Assembly: GCA_026261815.1 (NCBI GenBank)
Contig: JAMPIT010000484.1
Location: 10,824,501 to 10,888,500 of the forward strand
DNA from: Monarcha castaneiventris obscurior
Lineage: Eukaryota > Chordata > Aves > Passeriformes > Monarchidae
Length of the DNA: 64,000 nt
Direction: 5' to 3'
A model generated the notes under the pieces. That model had not been told where the DNA came from. It worked only from the letters and a program-made list of their open reading frames with translations, and ran no database searches. Position 1 is the first letter of the stretch. Each line of letters starts with the position of its first letter. The position numbers were made by a program, and so were the translations under genes. This document shows positions 1-12,900 of this stretch, piece by piece.

Positions 1-328
1 TATTTTTTTTCCCCAGCTCATTCCACTTAAAAAGGTAATAAATATTCAAAACATACTTGCTCAGATTACCAGCTATACCCTAACAGCTTCAGCACCTACA
101 AAGCTGATGCTTGTGTGTATCCACTAAGCAGTTGTCAAACTGCATTGCTTGTAACATTTAGGGTTGGTTTGGAAGGAGGTCTCAAGGCTACAATCTACAA
201 AACAGTCTGTATTGGCCAAGGGGGAAAAAAAGACAACGTGACCTAGAAAATCTTGTCATCTTCAAAGCTCCCTGATTCTGCTGTTCTTTATTTAGCACTG
301 TAAGCCCACCAGATCCATTTCTGAGCAA
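1..328. other. Intergenic, no gene seen
   Basis: This AT-rich stretch has no recognisable gene. The one detail of note is a minus-strand AATAAA at 292-287, described with the weak exon candidate beside it. Confidence 0.5.
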
Positions 329-592
329 TCAAGGATTGTTTTTGTGTTCCAGAAAGGTCTCAAGCAAACCTCTGAGCTTGAACATGCTGATATTTTCAGA
401 TAGTCGTGTCAACACCAGTGATTTTAGCTGTTTTCCCATGTAACTCACCGGTGGGCTTCTTGGGATTGCCTTTAAATGTGAAAATGCCACATGGTGCTCT
501 CTGCAGTTTGGTGCAATATCAAAGGTTACCTCAACATTAAGCAGAATTAGGGTCTTTCTGCACAGATCAGTTATCCTGGTTTCATCCATCAA
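329..592 (-). CDS. Weak candidate terminal exon, unidentified protein
   Basis: A minus-strand open frame of about 87 codons ends with a stop at 329-331. A perfect AATAAA follows on the same strand at 292-287, about 37 bases past the stop, the arrangement expected of a last coding exon with a short 3'UTR. A pyrimidine-rich run followed by AG lies just upstream on that strand (about 605-620) and could be an acceptor. The predicted peptide is mixed in composition, ends in a charged stretch, and matches no family I can name. A donor-like GTGAGT and a GTAACC also lie inside the frame, so a different exon structure or pure chance is quite possible. No upstream exons are visible in the window, and any gene would have to run toward higher coordinates. 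I treat it as a low-confidence hypothesis. Confidence 0.15.
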   Translation of the reverse strand: MMDETRITDLCRKTLILLNVEVTFDIAPNCREHHVAFSHLKAIPRSPPVSYMGKQLKSLVLTRLSENISMFKLRGLLETFLEHKNNP

Positions 593-3500
593 AGAGCCCT
601 TGATAAGGCAGTGGGAAAAAAATATTCAGTGTGCGAGAGCTCCTGTGTCCAGCGCTAAATGCACTGTTAGATGGAAGCCAACCTCAAGTGTTTTATTTAA
701 ACCTCAAGAAATTTATTAATGCCTCAGTCTTTCCTGTCTCAAAAATTGTCTTTCCCCTGCTTCTGACTTTGTTTTGCAAATGCAGCTCCTTACCCTGGGG
801 CTTTGGGAACTTCGGGTGATACCAGCAATTCTGGCAGCCTCCTTCAGCCACAGGCAGGTGACAGGTCAGGTGTGTTTGAGCTCAGGTCTCCAGCAGCAGG
901 ACCATTCAGCTGTTTCCTCATGAGTGGCTTCCATGGATGGAATGACTCCGTGGGACTCCTGCCCTGTGCATGGAGGAGAACTGCATGGTGGGGACCTGCT
1001 TATTTGTACCTGCACAGCACAGGGAGCAAAGTGCACCAGATCCAATTCACCCAGGACTCCTCCTTCAATCCCCACGAGATTTCCCCTGGTGAAGCAGCGA
1101 TTCTCACACCATGGTCCTCACACCCATGTGGTCTGTAACTGGGATCTTTCTCCTCCTTCACAAGTTAACAAATTGGCCATTCCCTGAGAGCAGATAATTT
1201 CTTCTTAATGGTAGCCATCTCTCAGCACGTACTTTGGCTGCCAGCTTTCGCAGGTAATTGCATTGTTATTTAGGAAAGTCAAAGGTGCATTCTTCCAGAG
1301 AGGCTCTGGCTGCGAGCAGGCGTGGGGAAGGCTGACCAGAGATGGCTTTGCTTGCTCTTGTTACAGCCAGGTGTCACTGTGGGCAGCCAGGAGACAGGGA
1401 TGGATGTGTATCCCCCACCCCACTCCCCACTCCTTTCCTCCGCACAGAGGAATCTGTAAGAAGTCGTTTGCTGAAAAATAAAGATGGGCTGAAAATACAA
1501 AACAAAAAATGTTCCTTTTTCTGATAAGAAAGTGATGTCACAAATGACCTTATTAAAAAAAGGTAAAATGCTTGTTTACTTAAAGCACTTTCAAAAGCAC
1601 TGTTCAAAGAGAGCAAGTGAAAATGTAGCTTTTGGGTATTTTTCTTTCTCCTCTCTCCTCTCTCCTTCCTCCTAAATGAGATTGAAATACAGTTTCGCAT
1701 TTGCAAGGCCCAGTGCCCTTTCTGCCAAGAAATCCATTGACAGTCCAATCAACAGACATGTTCTGGTTACAGGAATCAGGCATCAGTCAAACGCTTGAAA
1801 GCCGGATCCAGCAAATGCAGCAGATAATAGTATTGAAAACAGCCAGTGGGGGAGATGAGAAAGTAATTGGAGTGTAGGTAAGAGCTGGTGTAAGCAGGAT
1901 GGATCGGCATATTGCTGACACGTGGAAGGGAGGAGGCAGAGGGGGAGAGCTAATGAGAGGGGTAATTCTAATGATAGAAGTAGTTCAATGTGTCAGGCTT
2001 TTGTTTTTTGAAGGCTGAGAGAAGGATTTATTTGTGCAGAGGCAACTCAGCCCATGGGATTTATACACCACCTCCAACACGAGTCCTTGCCTGCTTCCAG
2101 AGCTGGCTCAGCCCTGGGATTTTGCAGGTAGATCCATAGTAAAAAGCTATGAGGCATCAGTGGGAAGGACTGTGGGGCTGGACTGGCCCTGGAAGTGCTG
2201 GAGCAGATGTAGTGAGGGTTTGCAGGGGGATCAAGGCAAAGGCCTTTGTGGCAGCCCAGGGCAGCTACGAGCACCCTGGGGGGCTCATTACCATGAGCAG
2301 AGCAACACTGGTCTCTGCGTGAGCAGGGGCTGCATCACTAAACACAGTCATTTCAATCTCCACAAGCCCTAAAATCTGCTGATTTCATCCCAAATGTAAA
2401 AATCTAAAGAAGACAGGAGTGAAAATGAACAGAATAGAATTTGATTGTATGGACTATATATCCTAATTTATTCCTGAGCCCTTGCTAGTAAAATACCCGG
2501 GCTCTGATTAGAGTGGTGAGAGAAGAGAATTACTCACTTCCTATGGGTAACATGACGAGCAAATTACCTGAATTTCTTGTAAATCCATGATCCTCTTTTG
2601 GGACACAGCACTATGGAAATGGCAGAGAAGGGCTGTTGATCTCATATACTGTGGTATGTACCTCATACTGAGGCTTGCGTGGGTTCACCCTACATGCATC
2701 ACCCTGCCCTGTCTGCCTTATTTCTGCATCTTTTTAGATTCATTTTCTCTGTCCCACTGCACCAAGCACTTGGCTCTTTTGAATTACCTGGCCCAGGAAG
2801 GGCTATTTTCAGGAGCTGCTCCATTGTGTGCTGTGCTTTGTCGGAGGTGGCATGGAGAAGGGGGCAGTGGGGTTGGCAGGAGGAGAATTGAACACTCTGT
2901 AAAGACAGCGCAAAATATTCCAAAGTAATTCGGATCCGACTTGAGCAAGTGATAAATGAGAGCAGCATGGCAGTGACAGGTCAATCAAATATTTATAGAA
3001 CTTCATCCATTAGCATTGCAGCAGCAGAAAGGAAGCAATGAAGTCCGGGTGCTCCAAGACCTGCCAGGGGTACACATGCTGATCGGCTTCCCCAAAATCT
3101 TGAGGCATGGCTGGAGCTTCTGACTTGTCCTGGAGGGGGCCAGGATAGTTGAGGTGGTAGCTGAGCTAAAAAGATATTTGGATTATGCAGCACTGTGTTT
3201 TAGGACAAATTTTTCTGATGTCCTTGGATGGATTAATGTATGTACGTACTGGTGAGGAGATTCTTGTACCAAAACGATGGGAAAGCTGAGTGGTGTGTGA
3301 GGGATGTACATTGGTGTGTACACACTGGGAAAGGGCACAAGGTTTTGCAATTCTCTGGAAAAGCAGTTGCTACAATCAGTGAAATGCCAGAAAAGGTTAA
3401 ACCACAACAGACAAGAAACCTTAAGGAGAGAAGAGAGTGGAATTGGAAAGCCTATTTTTAGGATCACATGACATGATTTGATTAATATTTTAGGAGGCAG

Positions 3501-6500
3501 TTATCATATTCTAAGAAACAGAAGGATTATTACTAGCATCCCAATGTGCCTGCTTTCAGGGTTTTAACAAGGGAATCCCATTCAAATTTCTTGCTCCTCA
3601 CCTTTGACCAATTCCATAAGCCAGGGACAAGGAGGAGTGACACATGGATGCACTGGAAGGTGCAAAGGGCTGTGGAGAAGCTATTCATTTGACTTCAGCA
3701 CTTAACTGGAAATGCCACAGTGCAGCCCACACTGAGACAGGAGCACACTGCAGACATGCAAACAGAGAAATGTTTAGCTGGAACCATCTCCACAGTGCTC
3801 CCAGACACACCCAAAGCAATCCAACAGCAGGATGAGGAGGAGAAGGACTAGCCTGGTGTCCCAAGGGGTTAAATAAATGTTTGACTTTCAGCACAGGAAG
3901 GATTGCTCTGAAGTCCCCCTTTGACCTGTTGATGAGATCTCTGTGACCAGGAACTCTGCCATCCTGGCCACATAAATGTGCATCCTGCATCCCTTCTCGG
4001 GGCTCACAGGGCCATTCTCATTCCCTTTGGCAATTTGGGCTTCCTTACACGTGGTCTACACCTGAGTGCCAGTGCCTCACTAGGTGCTGGATCTGGGACT
4101 TCCGTGATATCCCATCTGATGCTTTTCACCAAGAGCTGAATTCCTGTGAATACAGGAGGAATCTGGGAAGGCAAACAAGCTCTTTCTTCTTCCTTCACTG
4201 TTCTCCTGACAAAGTTTCATTCATCTGGCCTGGGAGCAGTAGGGACACCATGTGTCGGAAGCAACCAGTCAGCCAAGGGGGATGAGGCAGGGCCCAGCAC
4301 TCGCCAACAGCCCATTTGCTGAAAATTGATGATCCAAAGTTGCATGGGGAATTTGTATGAATGGAAGAAAAGACAGCCAGTAATTGGGATCGGTGGGTGA
4401 AGTGTCAGCAAACAGAAGAAAGGGATACTTTGGTGACAGTGATAAATGCTAGCAGCTTTGGGTCTCATCTGGAGGAGCGAATTGGAGCAGAGACTTTGTA
4501 GGAGAAGGAAGGAATAAAAAGACAGTGGTCTGATGGATGTTACAGTAGAAAAGGGCTCAGAAAAAAAATTCAGCAGCGTGTTTTTAGGGGGGTGATCAGA
4601 GGCAAGTCACAAGGGTCATTACCCAAGGCTGAGGGGGGGTCATAATTTTTTACACTCTCAGGAATAAGCCAGCATTGGGCTGGGTGCTACATGGACTCAC
4701 GGGGCACCAGTCCCTGGAGAATGGGGTGCCCATGTGCTGGGCACCATGCACGGAGCTGCAAAGCCCTCGGGTGCAGCCATGGGGTTCTCCTGGGTGAGCA
4801 GCACAGCTGTGAAGGGTCTGTGCCTTTGAGGGGTGCAGAAGCCCTGGGGTCACCGCTGGGCATTGGGGCTGGAGCGCCAGGGCAGTCCTGCAAGCAGGGA
4901 CTCTCAGCAGGCACTGGCACACTGACGGCTCGGGGCTGCTTTATTTGTCAGCCAGAACAGCAGGTTTGTCTCAGGGACAAATTTGCCTACCAACCCAGGA
5001 TGTATAGTAACAAGTGGCCATTTCCAGAGACATTTCTCTGACCCTCACCAGCATTTCAAAACATGCCTCAAACGCAATTGGCACCTCTACACTGCCAATT
5101 TTAGAAACGTTTTGCTTTGGAGGAAGGACTGGAGCACAGAGGTGATTATCCCTCCCCTCCTGGCAGCTTCAGGAGTCGTGCAACTTGCAGGGAATATCAG
5201 AGATGTACAGTATGTAAAAGAGCTCCAGCAAACGCTCTTTCCCAGAGCACTGGAACGTGCCTCTGTCCTCCTCCTTTAGACTGTGGAGGATCTTTGTCTC
5301 TTACAAGAAAAAAGATCCTGGCTGAGGTAGCTCAGACATCCATCTAACATGCCCTGAGACAGTAACACCAGTGGCAGAGAGAGGGACTGATTCTGCTGTC
5401 AGCAGTGTAGGCAGGGAGCTGGTGGAGTCAATGGGAGTCGATGTTTACCTCTGTTGCACTGCCTCACGTGGACACTGATAAATGTTATGAATTTTAAAAA
5501 TTGAGATTCACATTAGTTCCCTTTAACTCATTTTAGATTTTCTGCTGAGCTTTATTAAGTGGCTTTTAAAAGCAGTTTAGCCTCTACAGCTCTTACTGCA
5601 ACAGCTCTTACCTCAACAGCCCTGCCTCCCAGCCTGTCTCACACCAGGAAAAAATGAATCCATGGGTGCTTGCAGGGAAGCAGAAGGGCACTGGGGATGA
5701 GGCAGCCAGTCCGTTGTGTGGGAGAGCCTTGGCAGAGCAGGGAGATGGAGTATAATGGTGCAAGGAGGTGTCAGCTGTGCCTGGAGGCTGGTTTGGACAG
5801 AGGTGGCAGATCCTTCAGAGGATTGTGTCATGAGGCAACATACAAAGCTGAAGATCCAGAGGTGTTTCTAGTCCCTTGAAATACAGGTAGAGAAATATGA
5901 ATGCAAGGGTTGAGTTTCCTCTTTCCTGCAGAACCATACAGATAGGTAAGTCTAGGCATTTTCTGGCAACAGATCTCCTGCACATTAGTGTAAATCAGGA
6001 TCAGCTCTAGTGGGTTGAACTCAGCATCCTCCTAATTTTTAAGGCCTGATCCAGCTTTCCCTGAAGTCAGTGAGCTGTTCTTGGATCAGTCTCTAAATGC
6101 CTTGTTTTAGTATCTACAAGCTGCAGTAAAACAATCCACATCTCCCCTTTTCCATCCTAAACTGTGCTTGCCACCTGCCATTTAATTTTGCATGACACTA
6201 TTATAATTTTTAATAATGGCACTGCATTTTCTTGTCTAAAGAGCCTCTGGAGACCTTGTCAGAAAGGAAATCTCCCCCATCTCCTCTTCTCCATGCCTGC
6301 AGGTGTATCTGCAACATAGCAAGCCTTTCCTAAGCATCTCTTCAAAGACATTCATAGCTTTGCCTCCTCTAATCTTAGATGCACATTTGACATCACTAAA
6401 TAACAATGCAGTTACAAAGTAAACTGGTGGTGAGAGATATACAAGTGGTGGCTAAAAATCAGTAATCCTGCCTCAGCTCTCACTGATTGACTGGAAACTG

Positions 6501-6937
6501 AAGCAGGGGGAAAGCAGGCCCAGTATGGACAGAAGAGTAATACTGATTTATGGGAGGCAAACCTCTGAGATAGTGATTTACTCCCTTGGGATTTTTTTCT
6601 GAGAGATGACACCACACATCTGCAGGATTGGAACCAGGAGAGATAAAAGTCTGAGTTGCTATAAGCAACCAAAAGGACCAAGTGCTCTGGAGTGGGGATG
6701 TGCCTCCAGGGACATAACTCTCCTCCCCTATCGGCAATTCACTTTTTTACTATTGATTATAACAGGAAGGGAAAGATGGAAAACTCATGTAATTCCCTGT
6801 CCTTGGGGTTGTGGCCTGGGGGAAGCTGATGCTGTCTAATCTAATAAGGATGCGGTGCAGCCTGGATCATCTGGGCTCTCCTCATCCTCTGGGAGTTGTG
6901 TGTAAATGAACACTACAGAAAAGAATTAAAAGTCCCC
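593..6937. other. Gene-poor noncoding stretch
   Basis: I see no convincing exon, RNA gene or transposon here. The open frames are short, lack splice or start support and encode low-information peptides. A pyrimidine-rich CT tract at about 1639-1673 is the only notable low-complexity segment. Unique AT-leaning sequence fills the rest. Confidence 0.5.
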
Positions 6938-6973
6938 TAAAAGAAAAAAAAAAAAATAAAACAAACAAAAAAC
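6938..6973. repeat. A-rich low-complexity tract
   Basis: The sequence is almost pure A with scattered G, T and C and includes an uninterrupted run of 12 or more A. No target-site duplication or retrotransposon body was recognised beside it, so it is called simple low-complexity DNA rather than a retrogene tail. Confidence 0.7.
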
Positions 6974-9900
6974 CAGCTGGTATTTCTGCTTTCTTTCGAA
7001 TGGCAACTGACTTTCCATCGGGGCTCTCATCCACTTTGGAGGGATGCCCAGCAGAGTTGTGAGAGGATTAAGCTGCTGCCTTTCCATCAGGACGGGCCGT
7101 GCTCTGGGGAAGGGGTATGGCAGGGAAGGGGTGGCAGCCGTGGGGATGAGCAGGGCAGGCTGAGAGCAGGTTTGCAGCAGGCAGGTGCCTCTCCATGCTG
7201 GAGCCATGCGATGGCCAACACAGCTTTTTAAAAGAACCTTCCCAACCCGTTGTGTGCACAGCTGATCCTGGTGCAATGTCACACGGAAATGAGACAGTGC
7301 TGTGACATTCACTTGCTTCAAGCTGAACCAGGCCTGACACACACCCTTCACTAACCCAGCAAGGAGCAGAACTGGTGAAAGCTGGAGGGTGTCCCAGGAG
7401 CCAGGCTGGGTGCAGCTGTGCCCAGCCTTCACCCTGCTTCCCACCTTGCACTGCACAGCATGTTTCCTCAGAGCCCATGTCTCTCAGGACAGAAGTGTGT
7501 TGACTGCAAATGTGGGCTGACATGGCAGGCAGCAGTGGCAGGTGGGAAATGGATATATTGCATCCCAAGATGGTACATCTTCCCATTCAAATCAGCTCAC
7601 CAGTACAGACAGCCTTGTGTCTGCAGAGAACACTATTTTGATGGCAGTTTTTATTCAGAATGGCATCTGAAAGTTATTTTTTATTGAATTAATTTTAATT
7701 AATCGTGTTGCCAAGGGTGGGCTGAAGTGGCCTCTGTTTTTGATTTTTCTCCCCAGATTGGATGTCCTTAAACTCCTTTCTATAATGATATGGTTGTAGC
7801 TTGCAAAAAAGGTAGTCTGGGTTTATTATTCTGCCTCTTGCCTTGTCCCTTCTGATCCTAGAGAGAGCATTGCAATGACTGCTGGTTAGAAAATTAGTTA
7901 AGTGAACTGTATACTGTATTCTCTTTTTGTATCACTTCTTATTACAGAAAAAAGATAATATAGTTCCTTCTCTCCCCTCCACTCACCCTGCATTTCATCC
8001 AGAGCTCATGTAAGGAGCATTCCAATGGACAGCTGCAGCCTGCTTGCAAAAGGACTCATCACATCTAAAAGCCCTTAGGATAACTCTCGACTTCTGGTGC
8101 AAAGTGCAGCAAGTAGTTTCATATGTGTGGAAGAAGATGGAGCTGAGATCTGCTACCAATGCACAGGAGCTAAAGAAAGAAGCCTGTCGGGGTCGCTTCT
8201 GCACTGCACAAGCAGCAGCCTGTCACCTGCTGCATGTCTGAGCTCTGCCTCTGCAGCACTCAGGATTTCAGGTGTTTGAAACATAGCGCTGCCCTTTCCC
8301 TCTGGGTCCGAATGATCAAACTCCTCCAGCTCTGTGCGCTCGTTTGGTGGGTCCCAAAGCAGAGTGGTGCTGCAGCAGTGAGCTCACCCATATAGATAGC
8401 TCGCATATTAAAAAATAAAAGCAGAGAAAAGATACTTTCCACCAGCTGCAGCCTGGCAACAGGAGGTTGCCCGCTCCAGGTGGTCTGTGCATGGTATTTG
8501 GAGATCAGAAACATGGGAGGACTGCAAATGGGGGCACGTACAAGGTACCTGACCTCTTTAGCTAAGTATGGACAAGACATCCTGCAGCCTGCTTAAAAAT
8601 ATTGTCAAAATTAAACTGAATTTGTAGCAGGTAAAAAGCCAGAAATATTTTGTAAAACTTTACTGTTACACAGTTAATAGTGGATTTTGCTTGTCCATAT
8701 GGACTAGCTAAAAGAAGGAATTTTCCCAAATTCAGTCAATTTATTGCACAGGGGCCATTTTGAAAGAATATCTGACAAAGGAATAGATGAGCCTGTTATG
8801 AGAATGAACTCCCAGACAACTAAAAGGACAGCCCCAAGGAAGGCCAACCTGATGAGAATGGAGAGCTATTAAATGAAGATACTCTTTGTACTCCAAATCC
8901 AAATATATCTCATGCAAGAGCAGAGCTTTCTAAAACAAATCCCTGTGATAGATGAAGGATTTAGGCACAGCCAGGTTGTCTATTTAATGAATTCCCTGCG
9001 TTTACCCCACTGAGGGAGGAAAACCCAAACACTGCTGTTCAGAACCTTTTTCATGTGGATTAGAGCAGCCACAAATAACAGAAGACTAATTTTGCCTTGT
9101 TTCCCTCCTTCACAGCTCATCTGTCCTACTTTTTACTTTTAAAGGAATGAGTAATTCAAAAAGACCCTCCAATATTTATGGATGCTCTGGTTCTTTTAGG
9201 CTCACTGACTGCATGTGAGCCAGGAGCCTAATTACATATTTCAGGAGCATATGTAATTCTTTGAATGTATCAGGAAAGGGAGGGAAGATGGCTCAAAATG
9301 AAGTTATATGCCCTTTCCTGTACTGGGTCATGTCCTATTCTGAAGGGACATTTTTGTCTGGAGACCTACCCCCTTTCTGGTTCACTCCTGCATTAAGCCT
9401 GGCCTGTTGACAGGAGCTTTGTGAACCGCTGGGAAAAGAAGGCTCAGCGGATTATCTGATACACTACGGAAAAGAAGAAAGGTAGAGATCATCCAAGAGG
9501 ATGCCATTTGGACTGCATGGGGTGTCAGCCACCTTTCAGAGGGTAACAAGCTGAAATCCCAATTTTCAGTCATTCTTTCTTTGATTTTATTTTGAGAGTG
9601 GATATTGAAGCTCTGCACATGGAGCATTTCACAGCTGACCTCTGCTCACAATAAATACCCTACCTGATGGCTAACCCCAAGCAGTTTGGAAGGAACAAGA
9701 GTCATAGGCAATTTTTTGGGTTTTATTTAATGAACTGATCCACCTGGCAGTTGAAAGAGAAGCCCTTTCATCTTAAAGTGAAATTGAAACCCTCTGTGGC
9801 TGTGTCTCTAGAAGCAGCCATGAGAGGATGCTGGGTGCTTGTACCCAGCCCTGCTCCCTGAGCTGCCTGTCTGTCCAGGCTGTGCAAAAGACACTCCAAA

Positions 9901-12900
9901 GAGAGTGATGTGGCCTGGGAGCTACAGCAAATGCTGAAGAATTCCCAAATGGAAAAGTCTCCATAAGTACTCAGTATTGTGCAGCCCAGACTTCCACAAC
10001 ATTTTCTGTTACAAAGAAATGCCCTCCAGCTCATCACCCTGCAGCTGTGGGAGGCAGGACAGACATCCCACCGTGATCGGCTTCCCCAGGAGCTCCAGGA
10101 AGGAATGATGGCCCTACTGCTTGATGACTATCCAATTCCTGCCCTCCAGGGACCACACGTCATGCACTGACCTCTTGGAAGGAGATAAACTGCTCCAGAA
10201 AGGTTAGGTTCCCCTTAGTTTCTCTGTCCTGAAAGCTTCCTGTGGATCCCTCTGAGAAATCCCTATGTCTTAACTGGCTTTAAATGCCTATTTTTGGCAC
10301 CTGAGTCTCACCCCAAGAATCCACCATGAAAAATGAATAAATGAATCTCCCCTTAGGATTCATAGAGGCAAAATGCATTGGGGAACCTGCTGGGCTAAGT
10401 CCAAATCCAGCTCAGATTTGCTTTAGGAGTAAATTTAAGCTGTCTGTCTTCATCCTTGACCTTGTTTCCTTTCCCTTGACACTTAACAATCCTTTTTCCC
10501 AGACTAAATAGCACAAGAGGTGCCGGGAATAGGTGTTAGCAACCATCCAAGTGAAGAGTTACTTTAAATCCAGGCTGAGTTTTTGACTTCTCCTCCCATT
10601 CTCCTGAGCCACCAGCTATGGAAATTTTTCATCTCTGATAAAGCAGATTAGCTGCTGGAAATGTCAGAGAAAGGCTACAGCTGGCTGCACAGTGGGGAAA
10701 TATTTCCCTGCTAGCCTTGGAAGCCGCTGAACACTGGACCCCAGGAGAGATGCTCCACAGTCCGTTGCATAAAGTGACTTGGCCTGTGATGCTGTTAATG
10801 CAGAAACACCCCAAAGTGCTCTGCTCAGTGAAGTTCACCAACAGCAGCAAGTCAAACCTACAGACAGCTCAGTGGAGGGGAGGCGGGGCAGGTTTTTTCC
10901 TTTTCCTACCTCCATTTCTTTCTTCTTTAATTTTGGTAATGGATCAGAGTCAAATGAACAACATCTGGCAATTAGCACATCCCTTGCCTGGCTCCGATCT
11001 GCCACTAAGTTCTGAGTGTTTGCCTTTATTTTTAAATGGGTGGCTGTCAGAGAGAATTAAATGGTGCCTAAAGAAGCACGCAGACGTTATAATTAAAGGC
11101 ACGCCAACCTTGACAGGTAGCTGTGAGTGGAAATTTCAACTTTTCATGGGAAAAGGGGCTGTTGGCATGCGCATGTGCTCTTAAACTCCATGTGTTTCCC
11201 CCAGCTGATCTATCCCCAGGTGCTTTTTATACACCCATACTTGCAATTAATTGTCTCTTTGTCTGCTCCATTTCAACAGCCATCCAGCCCAGCACTGCGA
11301 GCAGAAATGTACTTTAAATCTAGGAATAAAACTGGAATCCATTAGCTGTGATTGCGTATGCTTCTGTGGGACTTCGCTGTTAACAAGGATAGAAATGATA
11401 TAATGGAAAACAGAACAGGGAGCATAAACCTGCTGGTGCGCACAGCATCCTGAAAGCATGTAATCCACGTGCCTTCTAGCTAGGAACGAATGCCTGGTGC
11501 CCTGGGCACTTCCCTGCCAGGCCATGTGATTATAATCATGGTCTTCCCCCAGCTCATTCTGCTTCTTCTAATTAAAACAGGGTCAAATCTTCCTCCTTGC
11601 AGTACTGACCCACCTGAATCACAAGACCAGCTGACTCTTTTAGGGAATAATGAGAGTGTGCAAACTGCGTTCATCGGCTACCTGCTCAGCTTTGACCCCA
11701 GTGCTGAATGGAGGACAAACATCATGTTAATAGGATCTAGCCTGGCCTCACACCCTTCTTCCAAGGATTTCAGGCCTCTGAATCTTCCAGTCCAGCATTT
11801 TTCCTGTCATTGGTTTAGGGCTGTAAATGAAGGTCACATGTGGTGTCAGGCTGTGATCCACTCTCAGTCTTAGGGCTGGTGTTGGTCCTGCAGAGGTGGG
11901 CCGAGCTGTACTGCTGATGGGAGGGGTTGTCCTGACATGGGGTGTCTGTGCTGTCACACAACTGCAAGTTTAGATATCACACCAGGCAGCCCAGGTTAGA
12001 GAATGCAGCCTCCCCACATCTCACCTTTTAAATCTGTATCTGCTGCACCTTTGGTCTCTCGGTGATTTTACCTGCTGTCTGCAGGTTTAAGTTGGATGGC
12101 ATTAATAATAAAAGCCACCAGATTTGACAGCCTTTCTGAGGTGGTTTCAATAAAGTGATGCTGACAATCTGGTTCTTAAGTTAGTTTTCAAGCAAAATTT
12201 TAAACAAACTCACTCCAATGATCCTTGCACTGCCTTCACAAGACATGCTTGGCTTGCTCAGCTTCCTATAACCTTGTTAAACACCTATCCCATAGTGTTT
12301 AACAACTACCTCATGACTGTGCTTCCAGCTGGACATCCAGCCAGGGTGGGCTTTCTGTCCACCCTGGAAAACTAAGGTGAAGTTTGTGCAACTTCAGTTA
12401 GCATCCAAGGGAAGAAAGCAGAGAGAAGGATTTAGGAGGGAAGGGAGGAGCAATACAGGCATGGTAAAGCCAGGGCAATCAGTGGGACTACATTAGGGAA
12501 TAAACTCTCTTCCCATCTTCTTGCTGCAAAATTGCTGTAGTTGGAAAATGACTGAAGAAAATGAAATTCAAGGTGAGAAACACCAGAGGGATGTAACTTC
12601 TCTCTCTCTGTCCTGCACCTTGTAGCTTATTCCTACCCTATTCCCTGCATCTCTCACTCAACTTACGATATCTATCTCCTTCTTTTCACCCGTCCTTCCC
12701 CTGCTCACGTCCCCAGTCCCTCTCCCTGCCTCTGATGGATGGAACCATTAGTGGAATCACTGTAAATAATGTGTAAAGTTGGAAGTTACAACAAGGTATC
12801 TCATTAAAGCCGCTTCACTCATCTTACTTCCCAATTAATGTTTAAGGCTTCGCTGGAATGCGGTGACAATATGTCACAGCATATCATTGTGGCAGGCGAC

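Noticed and set aside
6926..7586. Two overlapping minus-strand frames of 172-176 codons
   Set aside because: Low-information peptides, no splice or poly(A) support, no recognisable domain.
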